Positions 24,201 to 32,600 of a stretch of DNA of 64,000 nucleotides are shown here, one piece after another. Source of the DNA: Parelaphostrongylus tenuis (taxonomy: Eukaryota; Nematoda; Chromadorea; Rhabditida; Metastrongylidae); assembly GCA_019055375.1 (NCBI GenBank), contig JAHQIW010004619.1:124001-188000 (forward strand), read 5' to 3'. A program made the position numbers and the translations under genes. Below the pieces are notes generated by a model. The model saw only the letters and a program-made list of their open reading frames with translations, ran no database searches and was not told where the DNA came from. Each line of letters starts with the position of its first letter. The stretch's first letter is position 1.

Positions 24201-27014
24201 CGATACCTTGGGAAAAACGTGTTTTTTGGTCGTTTTCAATGTTCAAGTAGCTGTTCGATAGCTTAGATCAAGAGAGTTTGAATAGTATATTCCATCTTCA
24301 AAGAGGCCTTTTTTTGCGCTGATAGAGCAGAAATAAATTTTTGTTTCTCATTCAACGATTTCTTCGCTGTCCAAAGCTTTCCTTATGGAGTTTCAATAAC
24401 CAATCGATAGATCAGGTCTTGAGGATTCCAATGATCAATTTGGTTTTGAATGAGGACTTTGTATCACGCTGTAACAGCCGAAAGAATATTGGGCTTTGCA
24501 AAACTGGAAAAAAGCGCCGAACGTGAAACCAAATGTTCTTTTAGATTTTATCAAGCAATAGAAGGTCCCTTCAAGAAACCAGAAACATTTTTGGAATCCT
24601 TGAGATTTGACTTGTCGTTTCGTTGTTGGAACTATAAGATAGAGGCTCTGATTACTGAGAAACTTCAAATGAAGAACGAAATATTGTTTTTGCGCTTTCA
24701 GCGCTATAAAATGACCTTTTTGAAAGTGAATTACACTATTCAAATTCTACTATCGACTGATTATTTAAACATTGGAAACGATCAAAAAAACTGTTTATTC
24801 CAATGGATCGAAGTGAGCAAAGGAAAGTTTAAGTGGTCCATTTTTTGCGAGACCCACTTTTCTTTTGGCTGTTACAACGTTATGCAAGGTCCATTTTGAG
24901 AACCACACAGATTATTGGAATCCCTAAGGTCTATCCATTAGTTACTGAAATTTCGACGGAAAGTTTTGGTTAACGGGAAATCTTTCAATAAGTAACAAAA
25001 TATCACTTTTGCTTTTATAGCGCAATAAGGAGGGTTTTTTGAAGATGAGATGTATCATTCAAATTCTTCTGATTTGTGCTATCAAACGACTATTTGAATA
25101 TAGAAAATGACCAAGAAATACGTTTTTCACAAGGGGTTGAAACGGAGAGCAAATAAAGGGAAAGTACCGAAAAACGTAATACTACTGTCATGTGTTTTTT
25201 GTTTGACTGTTTTTCAAAAACTAGTTTTGTAACCTCGATATATTTATAGATGCTCATTTCCCCTTCCCTACGATGTAAGGTAAGAACTAGTAGGGTGTGT
25301 GGCTCTGACGAGGCGAGCGCGACTTTCGAAACGTACGTAGGCCACTGACATAGCAAGCCTCGAAGAAAAAAAGGTTGAAATCAACCTCTCTGAATATATC
25401 GAACTTTGGAACGAGGCTAAAAAACAGAAATTCAGTGAACAATATCTATATAATAAATGATAGCTATGTGTTATTGGGTGTACAAGGTCTAAGACAACAT
25501 TCAATGTTTTCTGGTCTTAACATTTATTTTCTCCCCTTCCCTTCTATCTAGGATAGTAAGGTGTCTGTTATGTGTTGGTCAACTAGAATACCCATAAAGA
25601 GGACTATATGTGTTCGAAATCTGTTTAGAGTAACTATTGTGGTACCGTGAAGAAGATGTCCTCAGAGTTTTATATATCGAACATGTATGCATTTTTCCAC
25701 TTTGTTGGAATCCTTGAAATTTGATTTGAATGATAAGACCCACGTTCCCCTTTATCTCTAAAGAGTTCTACAAATTCCTTCCAGCCCTTAAAATCATAAA
25801 ATCTTCTGATTAGCTAAGTAAAGACAAAATTATAGTAGTTGGCGCAGTTCTCTCGGCCCACCTGCTTACTCGCTTCGATTCGTTCGTTCTTTGACGTGTG
25901 CGTTTTTTTTTTTGTTCGTAGTTACTTTAATATCCTACCTCATCCACTGTAAATAAAGCGATGAGAGCAAAGAAAATGAATTGGGGAGAATGGCGAAAAA
26001 TTGTGAGTCATTGTTCCTAATTTAATTCAGTAATTCAGGTGTTCTCCAGCCATTTCGGATTTTAGCGCGTTTGTTAAAGAAGTTGTCGCTTTAGATTTCA
26101 CTATTTGGGCTAATTTCTAATTTGCAGCAAGAGCAGTATGATGTATAATAATTCTATTGCACGTGTTTGGAGATACACCGCAGAATGATGGGAATGAGGC
26201 GGGAAATAATAAGACAAGTTTATGATTAAGAATAAACAATCAAATAATTTAATAGCTATTGAAGTGTTCTCAAAAGGATAAAAGTTAAAGCTCTCGGCTT
26301 TGACCAATCTCTGAGGGATGCGCCATGCATATCTGGCCTTTACAATAACTCGCGGTGGTCTCGCGCTGTCCCGAGTCGGTGTGTTTATCCTTCCAGTCAA
26401 GTCTGAGACCAGTCCGGTACCAATTTGTCGACCTCCGAGAGATGGATGGCTTGGTGAGCCTGAGCGTGAGATCGAGCCATCGATCTTGTGTGCGACGAAG
26501 AGCACCTCTAAGTCCTGCGCCACTAAGAGTTTGTCTACTTGATTGTATCATGCCGATAATTGGAATTATAAATAAAAAATGTGTCTTTTTTGCAAACCGA
26601 ATGGTGATGTGGATATTGCAAACTCAAATTCATACATTTGCTTCAATGAAGATTTCATGCGAAAGCTACTAGTTTCATCCTTTTTTACGAAATTTGAAAT
26701 GAGATATATAATTGACCGGTCGATTTCTACAGGTTCAATATCAGTGAGTTCGACTGAACTATCGTGAGTAATCATAGCACAGAAACTTTGTCACGAATAT
26801 GATTTTTTTTCAATTGATTTTGATTCTTAGGTTGGCTACTGATCGTCGATGTCGTCTGTATTTGCACACCGACATTCGTATGCTGTTTTCACAAAAGAAT
26901 ACATTGGACGTCTTGAATCTGGAACTAGAGAGTCATGTTGGACACGATTCGGCTGGTTATCGACTCATCACTAAGACGGAGCTGCCGCGACATCCACGAT
27001 ATTCACCGAAGTGA
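16153..27014 (+). CDS. atos: Atossa (ATOS/FAM214) family protein, about 515 aa, 13 exons
   Basis: Proposed exons: 16153-16293, 16716-16811, 18554-18572 (tentative), 19796-20000, 20402-20500, 21761-21851, 21990-22148, 22216-22292, 22388-22533, 23068-23165, 23292-23360, 23526-23689, 26831-27014 (stop TGA 27012-27014). Phases agree at every junction and the total, 1548 nt, is divisible by three. The start ATG follows an in-frame stop. The conserved half is clear: [66 protein letters not shown] and the C-terminal [11 protein letters not shown] are hallmarks of Atossa proteins. In flies Atossa is a nuclear factor that raises metabolic enzyme expression during macrophage invasion (family knowledge). 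The N-terminal exons are not recognised individually and rest on splice sites and codon continuity; the acceptor of the 22216 exon has a poor pyrimidine tract. The gene converges on the tyrosinase gene downstream. Confidence 0.85.
16509..16668. repeat. Inverted-repeat element with tRNA-like core, in Atossa intron 1
   Basis: The arms AATAAACCCAGTAATGTAGA and TTACATTACTGGGTTTATT extend inward through GTGGTGTGCAAAAA and GCGTCAGCTGGG. The core, minus strand 16550-16626, has a 7-bp acceptor-like stem GCGTCAG/CTGACGC and a perfect T arm CTGGG-TTCGACT-CCCAG. The anticodon arm is not tRNA-like. The element fills over a third of the 422-bp intron. Confidence 0.6.
16835..16980. repeat. (TA)n and TATG-rich microsatellite in Atossa intron 2
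   Basis: It begins about 25 bp after the exon 2 donor and runs to the inverted SINE at 16984. Confidence 0.75.
16984..17277 (-). repeat. tRNA-derived SINE, family 1, inverted copy
   Basis: On the minus strand it starts with box A-like TGGCGCGGTGG and GGTGCTTTGCGTCGCACACG, continues with a body shared by all copies (CCATCCATCCCTCCGGGGTC), and ends GATCAACGCCGAGAGCTTTA. It faces the next copy across a TA tract. Confidence 0.65.
17278..17320. repeat. (TA)n tract between two inverted SINE copies
   Basis: About 40 bp of pure TA. It forms the spacer of a foldback made by the SINE copies on either side. Confidence 0.8.
17325..17632 (+). repeat. tRNA-derived SINE, family 1, full-length copy
   Basis: The head has box A TGGCGCAGTGG and box B-like GGTTCGACCTC at normal tRNA spacing. 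The body is shared with copies at 16.98, 26.27, 41.23 and 58.15 kb. The tail is a short TTTATCC repeat after GATCAACGCCGAGAGC. It has no open frame of its own. Confidence 0.7.
17680..18020 (+). repeat. SINE family 2 copy
   Basis: Contains GGAGAATCATCTCGAACAGC, GAAGCAACACTTGAAATTTT and GAAACGAATCGAATGCAAGT, matching the other family 2 copies. It runs directly into the microsatellite at 18025. Confidence 0.5.
18025..18335. repeat. (TA)n and (TACTA)n microsatellite
   Basis: TA repeats, then about 20 consecutive TACTA units (about 18066-18160), then mixed TA and TATG steps. The pentamer is unusual against the plain TA tracts elsewhere here. Confidence 0.8.
18554..18572 (+). CDS. atos: Candidate 19-nt micro-exon of the Atossa gene
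   Basis: Exon 2 ends in phase 0 at 16811, but the exon at 19796 must start with two bases of a split codon. An extra exon of length 3n+1 is therefore needed. Here a TATGCAG acceptor is followed by codons for Asn-Gly-Arg-Leu-Pro-Asp plus one base, then a G|GTGTAT donor. It restores the frame. A longer version, to the GTATAT donor at 18592, gives the wrong phase. The evidence is phase logic only. Confidence 0.3.
18768..19274 (+). mobile_element. Deleted mariner-family element
   Basis: Terminal repeats share AGAGCAATAAACACTGAATT on the left and the inverse of TGTTTATTGTTCTAGTGCCA on the right. Near the right end a frame reads [19 protein letters not shown] (19134-19190), the typical C terminus of mariner transposases. 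Most of the coding region is lost. It lies in an Atossa intron. Confidence 0.6.
20735..20874. mobile_element. Possible piggyBac-type MITE
   Basis: A 140-bp GC-rich block bounded by TAACCCTTTGAGTACGATG and the inverse-like CTTGTCGTGCCCAAAAGGTTAA. Ends of the form TTAA-CCCTTTGAG are typical of piggyBac-derived short elements (family knowledge). It lies in an Atossa intron. GC-rich stretches near 37.2 kb look related. Confidence 0.4.
22388..23360 (+). CDS. atos: Exons encoding the Atos-like conserved domain
   Basis: Three exons (22388-22533, 23068-23165, 23292-23360) encode roughly residues 296-400. In order they carry [54 protein letters not shown] and [13 protein letters not shown]. This is the Atos-like conserved domain (Pfam family formerly DUF4210), known from animals and fungi. 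The splice phases are 2, 1, 0 and 0, and each junction restores a conserved codon. It is the strongest evidence for the gene's identity. Confidence 0.9.
22684..22811. mobile_element. Possible piggyBac-type MITE, second copy
   Basis: Begins TTAACCCCTTAAGTCC and ends with the inverse of TTGACCCTCTGAACCC. It has a GC-rich interior like the 20.7-kb element. The right flank is TCAA rather than TTAA, so the target duplication is imperfect. Confidence 0.35.
23526..27014 (+). CDS. atos: Exons encoding the Atossa C-terminal (Chromosome_seg-type) domain
   Basis: The exon 23526-23689 encodes [32 protein letters not shown] and HLVNLIHLR. The last exon, 26831-27014, encodes [16 protein letters not shown] and ends [15 protein letters not shown]. 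In vertebrate ATOSA and ATOSB the corresponding blocks are contiguous and also close the protein. The intron between them (23690-26830) is 3.1 kb, far longer than most others here. It holds a repeat cluster, a hammerhead-like motif and an inverted SINE. Confidence 0.9.
23890..25140. repeat. Cluster of two direct and two inverted copies of a roughly 300-bp unit
   Basis: Units at about 23905-24200 and 24235-24530 share GATAGCTTNGATCAANAGA, CATTTCTCATTCAANGATTT and the RAAAGAANATTGGGNTTTGCAAA block. Units at about 24530-24880 and 24880-25140 run the other way (ATTCAAATTCT, CTTTTGGCTGTTACAACGTT, GAAAATGACCAAG). The whole forms a foldback of about 1.2 kb in the last Atossa intron. I do not recognise the family. 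Confidence 0.5.
25299..25345 (+). ncRNA. Hammerhead ribozyme-like motif
   Basis: Stem I GTGGCT (25299-25304) pairs with GGCCAC (25340-25345): five Watson-Crick pairs and one G-T. Box CTGACGA is at 25305-25311 and GAAA at 25328-25331. Stem III is the palindrome ACGTACGT, followed by A at the cleavage position (GTA). Stem II (25312-25327) is weak, with only the closing G-C and a G-T evident. It lies in the last intron of the Atossa gene, on the sense strand. Confidence 0.5.
26270..26527 (-). repeat. tRNA-derived SINE, family 1
   Basis: Inverted copy in the last Atossa intron. The tail side (AAAGCTCTCGGCTTTGACCA) is on the left and the head (GTGCTCTTCGTCGCACACAA on the minus strand) on the right. 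It is more diverged than the 17.3-kb copy. Confidence 0.6.
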
Positions 27015-29197
27015 CCTCAACATTTTCATCATTTTCAGGCTTTTCTTTTCGTATCAGTGTTCATTTCAGTCCAGCGGTTACTATACTGCATTTTTCCGAT
27101 ATGTAGAACTGTATATACTTCGAAGATCTGTTTATTTCTATAAAAAATCAGGACTATACTGTAAGCACCACCATAATGCGCCTTCAAATTGTTAGCGAGT
27201 TGTAGCGTCAACACGGCTGCTTTGAAAGTCTTTTCTTGATATTTGAAGGCATAAGGCGTGAATTCAATATCATTTGCTTATCCTGCCGGCTTTTCCAAAT
27301 TCATAGTGAAATGAGATACAGCAGCAGTGCTTTGACACTTCTCCTCACTGCTCTTATCGCTTGCACCTCTGAAGTTATTCTCTTTTCTTTTTCTTTTGTA
27401 GTGCACTTTATCATTTTCCAGTAATTTTCTTTTGTAAATTCTGTACATTTCGAAGTGATATATTTGGGTAGTGATATGACAGTTTCTTGTCTTGTCCTTT
27501 TCATACATGTATCGTAGTGATTATGAGAAGCAAAGAGCTAGATTGTGATGCCTTAGTTAGTCAGTATATTCATCGATATAGTTATATCATTTTTTATTTG
27601 TACAGTATATTCAGGGACTTTTCCTTAGTAGCATGGCGTGTAAATGATGTGTGTCAATTGTCCGGGACAGTGCTATTCTTATATTCACATTGCTTTCTTT
27701 TGCCTCGAATAGTTTTCTGCCGGTACCTACAGCACATTTATTCCGTCTTTAATCGCCTCTTCTCAATGCCTTTAAGTCGTATGCATTATCGTTCTCAACA
27801 TTTGCCGATTTCACCTTTCATTCTTTTGTAATCCAAAAAGTCCGTCGATTTTTGAAAAAAGCTTTTGATTGTTGAAAAAAAAGAGTGAAAGAGAGACGGA
27901 TGAGAGTGAAGAGAATGCGTACGGCCTCAAGTCCTATTACAATTCGGTTAGTTGTGAATACGGTAACATTTGATGAGCTAGTTATTGTTCATTTCTAATG
28001 ATTATCACATGTTCTCTGTTATCACAGTTATAAAACTTAAATATAAGGACTGAGCGATACGACTTTACTATCAATACTAACGCAGCAATCACACTTATCT
28101 CATTATATAAGAATCCATTGATTAGAATACATTTTCCCTCAAATATAGTTTTTCTTGCTGTATCTTGGTATTCATCCGACGGTTTCACTGCTGAGAATGT
28201 AGTTCTGTCTGAGAAAAGTTATGTTCCGAATATTATGACCTAGAAAAAAACTTTTTCCCGACGTATTTGTTCATCTCGCGATGACATACTCGGGCTGCCG
28301 TTGATGAAAAGGGCACTGAGATTGCTCTAGTGTTCAGAAAACAGTGGGATACTGTGATAGTTCTTGTATACCCATTGTGTTGCAAAACAAATGGAATACT
28401 ATCAAGAAGGCAAATGATAGTGTCTTTCAAGGGACTGCTTTTTTTTTTCTGGACCTCTGATGACTTTGATGACGGGAGCGAGACTGTCGAAACGTCCGTA
28501 AGCTGGCTTATCAAATTTCAAAAGTCTAACATTTTCCTGATAAATGATAGTTTTAAATAGTCTACAAGCTTCTCCGGATCGTATGAATGCTGACCTATAG
28601 CGCATACTTTACAATAACTGAAGCGTCGTCCTATGTTGTAGACATCGTCATTAAGGTTTTCTCGGAAATATTAATATGGCGAATATTATGCTATACGACA
28701 TGTACAGTACTGAGATGTGACATCTAGCGTTTTCTCACGGAGTCCTAACTTGTAGACCTGAGAAAAGTGTGTTGACTTTCTTTTCTTTCTTTTCTGTAGA
28801 AATTAGCACCATTGCAGTCTAATCGTTTACCTCAATCGTTATTGTGTACAATTATTGAACATAGTTGGAATACAAAGAAATCATAGGCTGTCAAAGGGCA
28901 AACAGTTGAAATAAGAAATAAGCAAGGAAGAAATAAAATTTACGCTTAAATTTCGAATGAGGCTTAGACTCTAAATAGAGAAAATCGAATAGTTATACAT
29001 AAATGATGAAATGATGAATATGGAATTGTTCAATGAGACTTCTGTGAATAACTGTTGAAGCAAGAATTTGAGCAGAAACACAGTTTTCTTCTCGTATCTT
29101 CAATGAAAAGCCATAAAGCATTTAATTACTTCTCAACTGAGCACTGATGTTCCGATGAAAGAAACTGCGTTTCTATCCGTCTACCCATCAAGTGTAC
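27015..29197. other. Gap between two convergent genes
   Basis: Contains both 3' UTRs and the degenerate hammerhead-like motif at 28451. I found no clear AATAAA signal close to either stop codon. Confidence 0.5.
28451..28506 (+). ncRNA. Degenerate hammerhead-like motif with internal insertion
   Basis: CTGAT is followed by a 9-base insertion that repeats GAT, then GACGGGAGCGAGACTGTC, GAAACG, TC, CGTA. Removing the insertion would give a normal core with stem III ACG/CGT and a GTA site. Stem I pairs poorly. It lies between the two gene ends. Confidence 0.3.
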
Positions 29198-29605
29198 TCA
29201 TTTATGTCTAGTCCGTCGGTTCCTTCCCAATCCAGAAGGTACCATTACTGCCGTAGGTAGAGGTGGTTGCATTGGTACTGTTGCCCATGGGTCAGGTCCG
29301 CTTCCACCACTACCCCATCCCGTTAATACACCACGCCAGGCGTCGTTGTCAACTCCGATTTGTCCCCAAGAGCCTTGCTGCCAAGATATAAACGATCGAC
29401 CTAAAGGACGAGTAGAAGTCTGCAGGTTGGGAGGACTTAGCAGACCAGGAGTCTGGAGACCAGGGGTCTGGAGACCAGGAGTCTGCAGAAAAGGAATCTG
29501 CAGTCCAGGAATCTGCAGAAAAGGAGTCTGCAGGAGTCTGTAGAAAAGGAGCTTGCATACCAGGAATCTGCACTTGTGAAGAAGTCTGGCCAGGAAAGAT
29601 ACGCC
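29198..29605 (-). CDS. tyr: Tyrosinase last exon: 15-bp repeat tail with internal frame change
   Basis: Acceptor AAATTTAG precedes 29605 and its phase fits exon 16. Translation begins [20 protein letters not shown] and enters a 15-bp tandem repeat encoding LQTPG or LQIPF. At about 29531-29540 one unit is 10 bp instead of 15. The starting frame then reads [13 protein letters not shown] repeats to a stop at 29349. The other frame resumes LQTPG repeats and continues to a Gly/Trp/Pro-rich end finishing [11 protein letters not shown] with its stop at 29198. The second reading looks like the ancestral C terminus, giving about 786 residues if intact; the literal reading gives about 734. Confidence 0.65.
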   Translation of the reverse strand, partial: GVSFLARLLHKCRFLVCKLLFYRLLQTPFLQIPGLQIPFLQTPGLQTPGLQTPGLLSPPNLQTSTRPLGRSFISWQQGSWGQIGVDNDAWRGVLTGWGSGGSGPDPWATVPMQPPLPTAVMVPSGLGRNRRTRHK

Positions 29606-32600
29606 CTAAATTTTGCCACGTTAAGCTTTGTCAATTCTTTTCGTAGAAATACGTTTCCAAAAACACCAAAGAGAATGATGAGCGGAAAAATCTATCAGTT
29701 TCATATTTTCATTGAGAACTGGTTCTTTGAAAACCATGGATCACTTTAAATCTTTGTGGATTCGAAAATCATGAGAAGAACATCATATGATTGGACCTCA
29801 GAAGTACAAAATATCATCTAAAACCTTTGAGAGTTGCGGTATAAAAGCGCTGAACCCAAGATACAGACTTGTTTCGTGAACAGTTGCATAGGGATACCAT
29901 ACTAATTAATTCGGCCATACTCCTTGTTTGAAAAAAGGAACTTAGAACTGATACGTGTTCAGATGCAGGCCATGGCAGAATTTCAGTTTGTCCAAAGCGT
30001 CACTAGTTCAAGCATCTTTCTTTTCTTGACTTCTAAGGGTAGTAAGGATGTTTAGGGACACCATCACTACTGATCGCCGACTGATTTGAGAGAATATCTT
30101 GTACTCTGCGACCGAGTTTTCCGTAGGACATTTCTAGCGCGTTTATTCATAGCTTGGGCGCACTTCGAGCAGTGGTTTGAAAATGCATAGCAATACACTG
30201 CACGCTTGTCGCATCCCTTTATTGATAAGTCAGAATTCAGGAGCTTGAAACGCCCTCCTTATTTCATGTGATAATTAGGTTCCCGTATATAATTGTTTGA
30301 AACTTTAGCCTAGTTGACTATGCCAATGGACGAACGTTATGCTGTTATTCACCTTTCGGCGCTTTGTACCCTTGTAACGGTGAAAAGTTCAACGCGATTT
30401 GGATAAGTATGCGTAATTTTGCCAGTTATGGAATGGTTTTTTTTTAAATTATTTGTTGTGGAGTAAAAATCATGATTTGATATTCAAGATCACTAATCTC
30501 ACCATTTGCTCCACTACACATTTCTCTGAGATCCCACAGTGAATAGCACGATCGGCACGAAGATCGACAGTTCTCCAACATCCACGGATTTTTAGCACAT
30601 TCTCCAATTCGAGCCCATCCACGACACTCTTGATGGTAGTCGGAACAAGCTGCAACGGATTTGTGATCTTGTTACACTTTTGATTCGATGCAGCGAAATT
30701 TAGTCAAAGTCTGCTTTGGCTATAGCTAAAGCTATAAGGCTTCCCATGGAAAAGTTTTAAATCAGTTAGAGAAAAATACGATTCTTATATGTTAAGGGCG
30801 ACAATTTTTCAAGCAGTGTTCACTAGCTGCATAGGGACTTTTTATAGAAGAATTAGTAATATTAGAAAGCTTAAGTCTCTGGCTATAACTCCAAGCTGCT
30901 GGTTTTTTTAAAATTCGTTCTTTAACACTGTTGCATCCAGAATAAGTTTTTGTTTCACACTCATCTTTCGCCTTCATTTTTATCACACTTATAAGAAGAT
31001 GGAAGCAGGAGAGCATAGCAATTTGTAGAGAATTTCCCGTACTGTCAGAATCTTCGTTTGTATCTGGTTTTTGTCGACGGGGTGAAAAAATCCCTAAGTG
31101 AATAGTAATATTTCAAAAACGATTGATCGTCCTGCCGCTTCCCCATTCCTCGCTGCGTGAGTTGACCAGTAAACAAAGTCACCGGAAAGGTTCATAGCTA
31201 AGTAGAATGTGAAGGGAAACTGCAGCAACGACTTGCTACTAAGGTAAAGGCCTAATTTATCGCGTCGCTCGATAGCGATATACCGCAATACGCGTTGACA
31301 CAGCGGCAGGCAACTATTGTTATTTTACTAAAGATTTTTTTTTACCGCGTCGACTGCAGCTTTGGATAAAAAAGCATGATTTGATACTGCGGGAAATTCT
31401 CTACATGCTGATATGCTATTCATGCTTCCAACCATTTATACTCGTGGTAAAAATGAATACCAAAGACAAGTGAGAAAGAAAATCTTTTTCTGAACTTTAC
31501 ATCGTTATAAAAGGGTGCTTTGAAAAACCGGCAAGATATAATTGTAGCCAGAGATTCAATCTTTCTAATCATTACTAACACTCGTGCGAAAATCTCCTGT
31601 CCAGCGAATGAGATCGGCTTACAAATTTTCGTCCCTAATATAAAAGTACCGAAAATACCCAAAGAATTGATGGGACCACAACTCTCCAAAAAGGCCAAAA
31701 TACTAAATGAAGAAGCTAAAATAAAACTAATGCTAAAAATCTCCCACATCCATAAGTGTAGGTCTGTGGTACGCAATATCCACATGACACACGACAGTAA
31801 CAGAACATCCATTGTTGCAACTTCTGGCATTCACCAAGTAAACTCCAATGCGGACAACAAATGTTCTCGTTGTAGCAATCGTCTGTTTTCTGACATACAG
31901 GCCTAGGTTTCTGAGTAGCATTCGATACTAAAAACGTAATTATATGATACTTAATCCAACTTTCCATTTCGTTAGCCTATATTGATTGGAAAACATTCTT
32001 ATTGGTGTAAATCATTTGACGAACTGTCATTGGTCAGTATTGCCGAACCGATTGCTTGAAGTACTTTATTTATTTCACTTATACTCTTAACTCCATATAT
32101 TGCGCATACTCAAGTACTTTATTTGTCCGAGTTGTTGCCAAACGCGCAGTTACTCTTTGGATTCATGTATGGATTCGGCATTCAAGGACTTTGCTTTCAT
32201 GCCAACGTCTTTGAGAGATGGTCAACTTGACTCTTCTTTAAGACTGGGACTTGGCTTTTTATTGAACTCTTCGGTAGATCGACCTATCACAGACCATCCA
32301 GCTTTTTACCACAGTCACTCATTGTCGATCATTATGAAATGGACGAAGTAATTTCTACCAAGTTTGATAACAATTTACCATTTTCGGGCGATTGGGAAAG
32401 TTCACTGGCTATGGCAAGACCGAAGTACTAGCCATGGGTTTACTACAAAACATCTCACTACTACACATGCTGTGCTTAATTGGCGAAATAGAATGACCAT
32501 ATGAAAATTCAGTAAAAATTTGTGGTGCAATAAATTAGAAGCGTACTTAACTTCTTTCACTTCAAGATCTCCATCATCACGACGGGCGAGAAGAGCACCA

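Noticed and set aside
29346..29543. Plus-strand frame with a GVWRP repeat
   Set aside because: It is antisense to the LQTPG repeat tail of the tyrosinase gene.
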